A stretch of 64,000 nucleotides of DNA from Rhynchopus sp. YZ270_cl-10. Lineage: Eukaryota > Euglenozoa > Diplonemea > Diplonemida > Diplonemidae. The stretch spans positions 496,001 to 560,000 of the forward strand of contig OZ037891.1 in NCBI GenBank assembly GCA_964035575.1, in the 5' to 3' direction. Below are positions 1 to 9,366 of this stretch, one piece after another. The notes below the pieces were generated by a model. The model was not told the DNA's origin. It made no database searches and worked only from the letters and a program-made list of their open reading frames with translations. Every line of letters starts with the position of its first letter. Within the stretch, counting starts at the first letter, position 1. Made by a program: the position numbers and the translations under genes.

Positions 1-113
1 TATCACAAAGAGTTATTTCAAATACCCCTTCCGTAGAATAGACAGCATTTTACCGAACTCTTATCACTCAAATCACCACCCTTTCAGGCCCCCCCTGCAT
101 CTTACACTACACA

Positions 114-1448
114 ATGCACCGGGCCATGCTATGCGAGAATCTTGCACGGAGAGGACACCGCGTCTCTATGGTACGCTTCGCTGCACCCTGCTTCGATCGT
201 CTCACATCGTCACCGTTACCATCATCATCCCTCTTTCTGCAGACACGATGCAATGTCATGACAGCAATCCCACCCGAACCGCCTCGCAACAAAAGCCTTC
301 CACGTGACCCAGTTAGCACCACGATAGACTTTGTGGAAACATTACGAAGTGGTGCGGATGAGAGTGTTGTTCTCAATCACATCATCGACAAACACGGAAA
401 GAATAAGGTAGCCATGCGGCTCATGCCTGAAGTAGTTGCAGGACTTCGGAGGGGGGGAAATTTAGGATCGGGTGTATGCGTGGCGATGCTCCGTCTTTGC
501 GCGCATGGTGGAACAGATTGGAAACTTCCTTGGGGAGTTTTGCAACATATGCAGAAAGAGAAGATTCCCATTTCGCATAGCGCACTGCACTGTGCAGTTA
601 AAGCTGCAATCTCTCTAAAACCAGACGGCCCCCAAAAACGTCACCACGCACACCAACGCAAAGAGCTTCTCTCCTTCGCATGCAAGCTGTCCAAACCGGA
701 CCCCATCCCGCAGCACACCATTCTTCTGCTTCTCTCAATCTTTGTGCCCTGCAATGAGACAGAGTTTAGTGAGGCAAAGAAGGCAGCAGAATATATGGGT
801 CTACAACCGTCCATAGAGGGTTCAATGTTTGAGCTTCAAAACCAAGCGAAATCTGGGCTGGAGGTGCTAGCTTTGTGGGGGCAAACTCGAGCGGATTTTC
901 CAAAAATTGCGATTTCTGTGGATTATATGCAGGCAGCTTTGAAAATATGTATTGCCAAAAGAGATTTTGCCTCTGCAGAAAGCTTGTTAACGATTGCGGC
1001 AGGAGAGCCGGTGTTGGTTCCGTCATTGTGGTTGATGCTGTTGAGGGCAAGACATCCGGCATTGAAGGTGAAGGAAACGTATGCGTTGATGCTGTCGTTT
1101 GGTGTAGTACCGACGTATCCTTGCATGCTTCATGTTCTCCAGGTGTACGTCGGAGAGGTGCGTCTGCGGAACGACAGGTGGTACCGAGACGCAACAGCTG
1201 TGGCGGCGGCGATCGTGCATTTGCAGAAGTGGTCTGTTCCCCCAACAGTGTTTGTGCGCACCCTGCAGGACCTCATGGAGAAGACGAACCAGCCCAACGA
1301 GGCCATCGACGCCTTCATCACAACGGACGCAGTCTGGCTGCAGAATTGGCGCAGCTTTCTCAGACCCCTCCCAGTAGAGGGTCGCGGTGCAGCAGTCTCG
1401 CCCTTTGCTAAGAACCCGGCGATAGCAATGATGGGGGAGGTCGTGTGA
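114..1448 (+). CDS. PPR-like helical-repeat protein, possibly organelle-targeted
   Basis: Single-exon reading frame of 444 residues. The first 50 residues are rich in Arg, Ser and Leu and nearly free of acidic residues, which resembles a mitochondrial or mitochondrion-related-organelle presequence. Residues about 70-430 are almost all helical. One stretch (about 325-350) has the spacing of a pentatricopeptide helix pair, with a Tyr-Ala-Leu-Met core followed by a Gly-Val-Val-Pro turn, and weaker repeats lie before it. PPR proteins bind organellar RNA, so a role in organelle transcript handling is an inference. No catalytic motif is visible. Internal Met codons (for example residue 17) could be alternative starts, but the leader-like N-terminus favours the first ATG. 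The fold class is moderately supported; the function is not. Confidence 0.6.
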   Translation: MHRAMLCENLARRGHRVSMVRFAAPCFDRLTSSPLPSSSLFLQTRCNVMTAIPPEPPRNKSLPRDPVSTTIDFVETLRSGADESVVLNHIIDKHGKNKVAMRLMPEVVAGLRRGGNLGSGVCVAMLRLCAHGGTDWKLPWGVLQHMQKEKIPISHSALHCAVKAAISLKPDGPQKRHHAHQRKELLSFACKLSKPDPIPQHTILLLLSIFVPCNETEFSEAKKAAEYMGLQPSIEGSMFELQNQAKSGLEVLALWGQTRADFPKIAISVDYMQAALKICIAKRDFASAESLLTIAAGEPVLVPSLWLMLLRARHPALKVKETYALMLSFGVVPTYPCMLHVLQVYVGEVRLRNDRWYRDATAVAAAIVHLQKWSVPPTVFVRTLQDLMEKTNQPNEAIDAFITTDAVWLQNWRSFLRPLPVEGRGAAVSPFAKNPAIAMMGEVV

Positions 1449-1980
1449 AGGTGATCGGGAGAGAGAGAGAGAAGGAGGGAGTAGGGATGTGTCTGCCTGA
1501 CGGTACCGACAGTTATTGCGCTTTTTTCTTTTGACGATTGATCAAGGTGAGAGGCTTAGGTTCATCTTACTCTTTTGTATGAAATCCAGCAACGAAAATA
1601 GCAAAAAAAAAAACGCCTTCCCCTTTTAATTCATACACAATTACACGGTGGTCCTGTTAAGACATGATGTGACGGGCTACAATAGGGTGAAATGATGTGT
1701 ATCGTTTACGACGTAATGACGGAGGGGTGGCGCTGTCTTGATGTCAGGGCCTGACAGGGATTCTGTGTATTATAAGAACCACCCCCAAAGGAAAGCCCCA
1801 AACAACTGAGAGAAGATTTTTTCCCGACAAACTTCCTTCTATTCAGAACACCCTCGTAGCATCCCACCACTCCCCCCACACCCCCCCTACACACACTCTT
1901 TTTTCAAATGCTTGGTATCCCCTTAATATGATTTGTCCCCGCCTTTTTGCTTTTGAATTTGGTTTTGTTTCCACATACCA
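1449..1980. other. intergenic, AT-rich
   Basis: No coding potential that I can support. It holds one R1 repeat copy (1541-1578), a short GA-rich run just after the upstream stop codon, and several A and T runs. Confidence 0.6.
1541..1578 (+). repeat. dispersed repeat family R1, copy 1
   Basis: R1 is a 40-60 bp repeat seen 14 times here. Its fullest form reads GGTGACTAAGCACGAGAGG, then CTTAGGGTCATCTTATAAAC, then a T-rich tail. CTAAGC and GCTTAG can pair as a small hairpin. This copy is partial (GGTGAGAGGCTTAGGTTCAT). Confidence 0.6.
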
Positions 1981-3222
1981 ATGAATTCTCTTGATGTGTT
2001 CACTTGTATTGATCATTTGGCGATCAGGGGGTTGAGTGTTGATGAAGTGTTCTCTGCCTATGAGGCTAGTGGTAGCGCTTTGAAGGGGACAGATGACTTT
2101 CGACGTGCTATGTTTGGTCTTGGATTTACTCCGGACGAGCTTCCGGTCTCTGTGGTTGAAAGAGCCTCGCGGACGGTAGGATACCAAGCAGGCGAATCGA
2201 TGGATATGCAAACATTTGGGAATTTCGTCTCCTTCCTTTGTCGTGACCTGGACAGCACCTCGATCGCTCCGCATGAGGGCAGCGATGCCTCCTACCAAAA
2301 CCACCTCATCTGGACAGCCCTCGGCGGAGAAGACGGAATCACTGCCGCCGACATCCGGAGTACCTGCGAGCACTTCGGCCTCCACCCAATTCTGCAACGC
2401 TGCTCCGACGTCGACAAAAACCTTTCCGCCGAAGAAGTCGGAGACCTACTAGAAGGAGAAGACTGGCTCAGCTACACCCCACCACTCTCTCACGATGCAG
2501 CATCCAACGCATCGCACCACGATACCACTTTGACACCGGAAGGGGAAGCTAGGATGCACAAATTTAAAAGCATTGTCGCCGTCACCCGTCTCTTCAAATT
2601 GGGGCGTATGGGGACAGAGGCTAGCCTCAAACCACGGACCAGCTTTTCTCGTGGTGCTTCGGTTCGCGTACCAATCGATACACCTCCCTTATCGGACGTA
2701 GAGGAAGTGGATTCGGAGGTAACGTCGTGCGTAGGCACGCCCCTTGGATCGCAGACGTCGCATCCCAATGTCCCGAGGGAGGTTGTAGCGTCGCCCGTAG
2801 AGAAGCAAAAATCACCGAAATTCAAGAGAAGACGGCCTCGATCCGCTGGTCTGCAAAGGTTGCCAAAAAGAAAGGTGCCTTTGACAGTCCCGAAGTCGCC
2901 GAATTTTGCGCAGACAGTGGTGCCTCATTCGGAGCGAGACACTTTAACGGATATTTCCTCAAACAAGCCACCTGCTTGGTTAGCAAAGATGAAGTCATGG
3001 ACGCGGACGGACCGCACCGCAAGGAAGGTGTGCCCCCCGGTCATAGGGAATTGGGGCATCCCGCCTCTACAACTGCTGAACCCGGTGAATGTACCGATTG
3101 CAGGGGGTGACACCTTAGTGAGTGAGAAGCTGACGGTGCGGGTCCTGAAGATGCACGCAGGTCGGCGTATGAAGGGGGCCATGCCTAAGACAGCCTCCTG
3201 GAAGGCTCCGTGGACGTTGTAA
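1981..3222 (+). CDS. degenerate EF-hand protein with basic disordered tail
   Basis: Single-exon frame of 413 residues. Residues about 1-75 and 80-160 form two blocks of helix-loop-helix character like the lobes of calmodulin or centrin. A Phe-Arg-Arg-Ala-Met-Phe helix is followed by a Gly-Phe-Thr turn, and the second block has an Asp-Val-Asp-Lys-Asn-Leu-Ser segment. Neither block keeps a full DxDxDG calcium loop, so calcium binding is doubtful. The rest (about 190-413) is basic, rich in Ser, Pro and Lys and probably disordered, with a conserved-looking basic C-terminus. Centrin-like scaffolds of cytoskeletal structures are a possible analogy only. No partner or pathway can be read from the sequence. 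Confidence 0.6.
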   Translation: MNSLDVFTCIDHLAIRGLSVDEVFSAYEASGSALKGTDDFRRAMFGLGFTPDELPVSVVERASRTVGYQAGESMDMQTFGNFVSFLCRDLDSTSIAPHEGSDASYQNHLIWTALGGEDGITAADIRSTCEHFGLHPILQRCSDVDKNLSAEEVGDLLEGEDWLSYTPPLSHDAASNASHHDTTLTPEGEARMHKFKSIVAVTRLFKLGRMGTEASLKPRTSFSRGASVRVPIDTPPLSDVEEVDSEVTSCVGTPLGSQTSHPNVPREVVASPVEKQKSPKFKRRRPRSAGLQRLPKRKVPLTVPKSPNFAQTVVPHSERDTLTDISSNKPPAWLAKMKSWTRTDRTARKVCPPVIGNWGIPPLQLLNPVNVPIAGGDTLVSEKLTVRVLKMHAGRRMKGAMPKTASWKAPWTL

Positions 3223-3484
3223 GTGCATTGCCTTCTTTGGAAGGAGCACTTTAAAGAAAATTTGAGAACAAAAAAAGCCATCTCCGTCCCCAAAAACCCC
3301 CGCTAATAACGAAAAGTTCTCTACTTTTGTCAACTCCCTCTTTTGCCGAGGCTTGGGGGTTTTTTTTTTCCTTTTGCCCACTTTTTGTTCGTTGGGAAAG
3401 TGGGTCAGCTGGCCACATTTTACCGCGAACCCCCCTGATTAGTAACCCTTCCACCCAGGTACACGAGAAGAACAAAATAGAATA

Positions 3485-6054
3485 ATGGGTGCGGCAGAAA
3501 GCTATGCACACACAGACCCAGAGCGGCTGAGCGAGGAGGGGAACCTGCCGCTCCCGGAGGTGCTGACACATGACGTGATCCTTGCGCAGCACCGTTTCAG
3601 CTTCCCCAGACGTGACACCCTCGTCTCCCCGTACTGTGTAGTGGGCAGTGTCCCCGACCCCCTCAACCCTGCACTCACTGACCACTACGTTGCCGCAGCC
3701 GTACGGACAAAATGCGACAGCACCGCCTCAGCAGGCAACCGACCCCCAGTGAACCTTGTGGTTGTTCTCGACGTCTCAGGGAGCATGAACGCACACATTT
3801 CCACAAGGTAAAAATGAAATTTTTTTTTTCCAATCCGACATTTTTCCAGATTATTTCACCATCTTTCAGCTTTTTTTTCCCCCTAGCTTTGGGTCAAACC
3901 TACCCGGGCAGTCAAAGAAAGTAAAATATCACCTTTCCTCAGTCCGGAAGTAACACCTCAACTGGTTACCTGCCGTCAACGTGAAAAGAGGTTCCAAGAT
4001 TATTTAAAATACTTCATTTCTTCATATTTTCACACCCTTTTTTTTCCTCTTTTTCAGCGTCCCCGACAGACAATGCAGCCGCCTCGACGCAGTGAAGAAA
4101 GCAATCATCGGGCGACAAGGTCTTCTCGACCGTCTTGGCCCTCACGACCGGGTGGGTGTTATCTGCTTCAATGCTGAGACGAAGGTTATCCAGGAGGTTG
4201 TGAGTGTCGCTAACATTCTACGAGACCGGGTGGCAACCATGGTACAGAAACAGGAGGCTGTGGGGGGCACCAACCTGGCGCACGCCCTTCTCGTCGCATC
4301 ACGTCTCCTGACGCACATCCTGGCGCACGACACCAATGTGAATGCGGATGGGTACGTGCCTCCACCTTCCCTCCTAGAGACAGGGATTGACACCGCGCCG
4401 CGCGAATCGCCTCTTGCCAACATCGGGCAGGTCTCCGTTGATGTCGAAATGGCAAGTACACGCCCTACAGAGAACCGCATTCTCGTCATCACAGATGAAT
4501 ATCTGAATGCGTCGGATGACCACCAAGAGTCGTTCAGAGTCATGCAGCGCATTGCAGACGAAAGCAACATCCACACCACCTTCGTCGCAGTCGGCACCGG
4601 CTACTCCCCAGGGGTGACGAAGAAGATCCGGTCGATCCCCGGCTGCTCAAGCAGCTCTGTGCACAGTGTAGAGGAGCTCGAGCAGAGAGTCCTGCACGAC
4701 TTCGACAAAACCTGCTTCCCCGTCGCATACGACGTCAGCATAGAAGTCGATTCACCTACCCTAAACGTCCTCGAGCCCTTCGGAAGCGCGCAAGGCAAGT
4801 TTTTGATCAAAGAGAAAACCCTTTTTGCAGGCTCCGGTGACGATTCTGTTAGCGTATGTAATATGGGAACGTTTTGTGTGTTTTGTTTTTCCACCCCAGA
4901 GGAGTTTAACAATTTGGATTATTTTTCAAAAACCCGGTTTGGTAAAAAAAAAGCGAATTCCGAGCTTTCTCACAATTGCAAGCGGCGCGCACGCTTTGCA
5001 CACGCCTCCCTGTCAATCGCAGGAAGGGGAAGCTCTTTCTCCCGTGCCCCTGGGACACCTGCGTGTGGGGTATACCTGCCCCCACCCTTCATCATGACGC
5101 AGGCGGGCTTTGTTCTGTTTCAGTTCTACATTTTCTGTGGATGACATATAACTAGACGGGTCTGCTGCACACACGCGATCGTTCCGCGTGTTCAGCCTCG
5201 CTCGTTTGGGTTTGGGGGCACTTTGTGCCGCGCGTCTGTGCACCCGTCATGCACAAGGACGAAAGGCTTGTCTTTCAGCTTCGTGGCGATGTGGGCAAGT
5301 TGGCGCTTGTACACGCTCTGACCGTACTTTGTCCACTGGGTTTGCACATTAATACCATCATGAGGGATCGTCTGCCCCTTCAGCGCAAAGAGAAGCTTCG
5401 TTGGCCGCTAGGAAGGAGATGCCAAGCATGCCACAAAGCTCTGCGACTCTCTCGTGGGGGTCACTCCGCAAGCCGTAATACCGCGAAGGAAGGGGTCCAG
5501 CGTCCACTCCTCCTGCCCCATACAGCACTGTGCAGCATCCACTCCTCCTGCATGGTCACGGTCAAACGCTAGCAAAAACTCCTGAGCATCGTGCTGTAAA
5601 TTCCCTCGTTACAAATCGACAGATTTGGAGGGTATCAGTCTCACCGTCAAGTCTGCATTACCAACTTTCTGCACGAATACGTATTTTCCTTGTCACTTTT
5701 TATTAGAGGGGACCCTCTCAGAACCCTTCTGTTCTCCTGAATGGAACCACATATGAATCTAATGTACCTGGCGTTTGATTGAGTAGGATTGTTGGGAATA
5801 AAAAAACAGTGGAGATTTGCACAAACTGTGGCAACACAACCCGAGGCAACTACACTACTCCAACAATTTATCAAAAAAAAAACAAAAAAAAAAACCAATT
5901 TTCCTTCCCCACACAGTGTTGCCTTGGAGTGTTCCGCTTGAAAGAAGCTCTCCCGCCAGGCAGCACACTCCAATACACAACGTCTTTCAAAGACGAGTAC
6001 GGTGTGGTACATGCAGAGATCTCTGAGTATGCCTCTCTCCACCACCACCCCTGA
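3485..6054 (+). CDS. von Willebrand factor A domain protein
   Basis: Three exons: 3485-3807, 4058-4853 and 5917-6054, giving 418 residues with the frame kept at both junctions. The VWA fold starts with a hydrophobic strand followed by Asp-Val-Ser-Gly-Ser-Met, the metal-binding MIDAS motif. The first intron falls just after it. GGTN and a later Ile-Thr-Asp supply the other MIDAS positions. After the VWA domain comes a beta-rich region with Thr-Leu-Phe-Ala-Gly-Ser that resembles the segment after VWA in inter-alpha-trypsin-inhibitor-like proteins, and it runs across the second junction. VWA domains bind protein partners through a metal ion. The start (MGAAES) fits an N-myristoylation site, and no signal peptide is seen, so a cytosolic membrane-edge role is inferred. 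The second intron is unusually long (1063 bp) and carries a dead transposase fragment and an R7 repeat. Confidence 0.78.
5200..5560 (-). pseudogene. hAT-type transposase fragment inside a VWA-gene intron
   Basis: Read on the minus strand, this GC-richer block has coding character. One frame contains Phe-Val-Leu-Val-His-Asp-Gly-Cys-Thr-Asp-Ala-Arg, like the DGWTD block around the first catalytic Asp of hAT/DUF659 transposases. A different frame a little earlier in the minus-strand direction resembles the helix that usually precedes that block. There is at least one internal stop and one change of frame, so it is dead. It lies wholly within the second intron of the VWA gene, in the opposite orientation to it. 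The family call rests on short motifs seen by eye. Confidence 0.45.
5803..5875 (+). repeat. dispersed repeat family R7, copy 1 (intronic, near a 3' splice site)
   Basis: About 70 bp shared with 63853-63930. The identical core is CAACTACACTACTCCAACAA followed by TTTATCAAAA. It ends about 40 bases before the acceptor of the last VWA-gene exon. Confidence 0.65.
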
Positions 6055-6100
6055 AACACAGGCTTCGCATTTTTCTCTCTTTATATTTTTTACACAAGAC

Positions 6101-6138
6101 CCAAGAAAGGCTTAGGTTCATCTCTCCTTAGATTTTGT
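6101..6138 (+). repeat. dispersed repeat family R1, copy 2
   Basis: Partial copy (AAAGGCTTAGGTTCATCTCT) within 50-60 bases downstream of the VWA gene stop codon, so probably in its 3' untranslated region. Confidence 0.55.
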
Positions 6139-6381
6139 CTTTTTTTGTTTGACCTTTTTTTGCCCGATACAACAACGTATTCTCAGTTCCAAAACCATTT
6201 GAGGCCCTTTGGTCAAAACAAAGCAAATATAAAAAGGGGAAACGACAATGTGGACTCTAAAAATGTGGATTACGACAATGTGGATTAATAATCCACATTG
6301 TCGCATAATCCACATTGTCGTAATCCACATTGTCGCAAAAAATAATCCACATTGTCGCATAATCCGGATTCTTGATTTTTT

Positions 6382-6712
6382 GCCTTCTAAGGTGAGCCTC
6401 TGTAATAACTAGACTCTCGAAAATTTTTTTGGTCGCATCCTAAAAGTGCCCAATTTTGCAATTAAAGCCAGAATTGAGCAGTTTTGAGCCTCTCTGGGGG
6501 TCTAAAACGCGTTTTTGCGGGTTTTTTCCACCAAAACACCAGTAATCCACCTTGTCACATAATCCGGATTATTGTCGGTAATCCGGATTATTGACTATTT
6601 TTGCCTTCTAAGGTGAGCCTCTGTAATAACTAGACTCTCGAAAATTTTTTTGGTCACATCCTAAAAGTGCCCAATTTTGCAATTCCAGCCAGAATTGAGC
6701 AGTTTTGAGCCT
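6382..6712. repeat. 110 bp direct repeat, period 221 bp, inside the Mutator-like element
   Basis: Two nearly identical copies at about 6382-6492 and 6603-6712, both beginning GCCTTCTAAGGTGAGCCTC. The first copy overlaps the inner edge of the left arm, so part of that arm was copied inwards. Confidence 0.7.
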
Positions 6713-8173
6713 CCTACTGGGTACCCAGAGAAGGCACCTTGACAGCAGCGAAGGCGCAAGACAAGGTATGTAAATATGTTTAACTTTCTGGTGAATATTC
6801 AACAAAATAAGGCCGTCGACTCGTATTTCCTCCAAGAGTCTCCAGAACAATATTTTACACCCCGCCAACTTATTTTTTTAAGAAGTCACCTTCTTTAATT
6901 TCCCCACCACTCACAAATTCACTTTTAAACAGGTATCGCAATGAGTGCAACGTCGAGAGTGCAGAACGAGCGAACATATGGGTAGAAAGGGGGGTGGGAA
7001 CACTCTGTCGCAGTCACTGCTATTGCCATTAACCCAGGGAGCATAGCTAGTGCAAGAAATTCGACTTTGGAAACCTTCCGGAAAGTCTGTCCTCTACTTA
7101 CGGAGGACTAGACGCAAGAAAATATTGTTTGTTCCCCCAGAAAACCAGTGCACAATTCACACTCCTTGTGGGTGGTCTTGTTGCCTTTTCGTCATAGTAA
7201 TTTTGGCCCAGGCATGCTCTTGAAGTATGACAATTTAGTGTGTATGGGGCAGGGTGTTGTTTTGTTCTGAATTCTCTTTGTTATAACATCTAAGTCAATC
7301 GCGGGTGGTGGTTTGTGTAGCGTGAGGCACTCTTTTTAGCAAACTTCCTGCGGCTGCTAAAGTGTTATTTCTTCGGATTAAACAACGTACAGCGTAACAT
7401 AGTGGTTTAGCCTGGTCGACACAACCTTTGATAGATACGGGATAACCAACCCCCTTCGACCCCTCGTGGGTTCACTGAACAAGCCCTAGTGGTAGTTAAA
7501 CGCGATTGACATTTACATTTCTTAGAGATGAAAGAACAAGATAACACTTCTGTACCCGCGCATCAAAATTGTGGAAAACTTTGCACCCCAAACACCCTCA
7601 ACAACGCCCGCCAAAAGGCGCCCCTTGTTGCTGGGAGTTGGTTCTCATGATACCTGCACAGCGGGCATTCCTCTGAGTCCAACGCATGTTTGGCCTGTCT
7701 GCGGCGTTGTACTTCAGGTGCACGAAGACAGGGTCTGGTGGTAAATTTTGCGTAGTACTGCGACGTGGTACTGCGTGGGTCTGGGAACCTGGGTACCTGG
7801 GTACAGGAAATTTGTTGTGGAAGACATCAACCACCATGCATTGAGGAGGGTAAGACAGTGTTCGCAGTTTCTACCTGATAGCATTACAACATTTAACTTC
7901 TCCACGGGGGTCTTGGGCCGTTCACTCGGTTCTACCTTGACTACCGGAAGATATTCTTGAGGCCTTTTTGGTCTCTAGAATATCCGGTCTTCCCGAACGG
8001 AGGCACACTTTGTGTGTTACTACGACCTGGCAATTTCCAGCAGTAGGTTAAGTAATCTTTCTTGTAAATTGTTGGATCATTATCTCCTCAGTGCATGAAT
8101 GCCCCACGTGACTGGACACTTTTGTGTTTGTCATGTGGAGCTGTGGTTGCTCTTTCACGACTTTTTTCCTGTT

Positions 8174-8226
8174 CCTGGGTACCTGGACCTGGACCTGGTA
8201 CCTGGGTACCTGGGTACCTGGGTACC
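8174..8226. repeat. GGTACCTG tandem array
   Basis: Six or so tandem units of TGGGTACC and TGGACC sit directly against the inner edge of the right arm of the Mutator-like element. A shorter run of the same unit occurs at about 7788-7806 and single copies near 8870, so the unit has spread locally. Confidence 0.6.
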
Positions 8227-8424
8227 AAGAAGGCAAAAAATCAAGAATCCGGATTATGCGACAATGTGGATTATTTTTTGCGACAATGTGGATTACGACA
8301 ATGTGGATTATGCGACAATGTGGATTATTAATCCACATTGTCGTAATCCACATTTTTAGAGTCCACATTGTCGTTTCCCCATATAAAAAAGGTGAACTAT
8401 TTCCTCCCAATAATAGCTATTTAT

Positions 8425-8565
8425 TGGAGTGAAAATAAGTCGTTTTTTTCACCGAGTTGGTGTTTTCAACCCGAGTTACTTTAATTCACGAGCGAAGCGA
8501 GTGAATTAAAGTCACGAGGGTTGAAAACACCAACGAGGTGGAAAAAACGCTTATTTTCTACTCCA
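8425..8565. mobile_element. 141 bp foldback element (hairpin MITE)
   Basis: Two arms of about 62 bases are near-perfect reverse complements around a short centre, GAGCGAAGCGAG. The outer ends are TGGAGTGAAAATAAG and its complement. No clear target duplication is visible. It lies 45 bp from the end of the Mutator-like element. Confidence 0.6.
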
Positions 8566-9366
8566 AGACATAATTTTATCCATAAGTGTGAAGCTTTATT
8601 TTCCGAGCCCGCCCAAGTGTCGTGTGAGACCTGTAGTGTGGATCTCCAGTGTCTTGTCACCGCTTCTTCTGAGCCCAACGCTGTTTGGCCTGTCGACGTA
8701 CTAAATACGAAGACAGGGGGGGCGGTGCCAACAATTTTCCAATGATGTAACGTTTATCTGATTGATTTATCGTTTGATATACCTTGTGTGACCTACTTCA
8801 CCTGCACACCCAAGGTTATTGAACGATACTTTCAAGCGATACTTCGTTATGTCATTGGGGGTACTGGTACTGGGTACCTGGGGAAAACACGTACGTTTTT
8901 GTTCGCGATAACACGCACACTTTTTGGATGTGTTATCGCAATTTACCCTAAAATATATTACCTCCGCTGACATAGCTCGAGGGCTACTCCAACAAGTTTG
9001 TAGCTACCACCATGCACACCCCGTCCCCCCACCCCAGTCCAGATACCCTGGGGGAAAAAAAAAAAACTCAAAAAAAAATAGGGTGAGTTTGGGGGTGTTT
9101 GGGGGCTTAAGACGGGTGAAAAAAAACGGTGAAAATAAAATTTTTATTTTCACAGGGTGAAAATAAAAATTTTATTTTCACACCCCTCCACGTACTTTTG
9201 GGTGGGCGAGGAAAATAAAGCTTCACGCGCGTGGATAATACTTTATTCCTTTCCACATCTGCAGTTCACCCCCCTTTTTTCCGCGCACAAACACCCCAAT
9301 CTCTTTACCCAATACATCCATCTTTACCACTTTCACCATACCCAATCGGCTTCCCCTTCCCTACAG
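8566..9366. other. intergenic stretch with element debris
   Basis: No supported gene. A block near 8660-8725 resembles 7670-7740 inside the Mutator-like element, so related debris lies on both sides of its right end. A pair of 25 bp palindromes follows at 9129-9181. A pyrimidine-rich tract ending CCCTACAG at 9359-9366 looks like the 3' splice site for the next gene. Confidence 0.4.
9129..9181. repeat. two adjacent 25 bp perfect palindromes
   Basis: GTGAAAATAAAA followed by its complement occurs twice, separated by AGG. Each copy is a perfect AT-rich palindrome. Confidence 0.7.

Larger units (their letters stand above)
6236..8380. mobile_element. non-autonomous Mutator-like element with 153 bp inverted arms
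   Basis: The left arm 6236-6388 is the near-exact reverse complement of the right arm 8228-8380; both start GGGGAAACGACAATGTGGAC. The element is flanked by a 9 bp direct repeat, ATATAAAAA, at 6227-6235 and 8381-8389. Long arms plus a 9 bp target duplication are typical of the Mutator (MULE) superfamily. Each arm is itself made of alternating copies of the unit CCACATTGTCG in both orientations, so it can fold alone. The 1.8 kb interior has no long reading frame and no recognisable transposase. It carries a tandem duplication at its left and a GGTACCTG array at its right. Confidence 0.75.

Noticed and set aside
4797-4830. A GC-AG mini-intron (GCAAGT ... TTTTTGCAG) in the VWA gene
   Set aside because: At 34 bp it is shorter than any other intron here, and the continuous reading matches the beta-rich segment expected after a VWA domain.
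7598-7840. BED or CxxC zinc-finger remnants in the Mutator-like element and at 8600-8740
   Set aside because: Only scattered Cys/His residues in different frames; the nucleotide similarity of the two blocks is real but the protein reading is not convincing.
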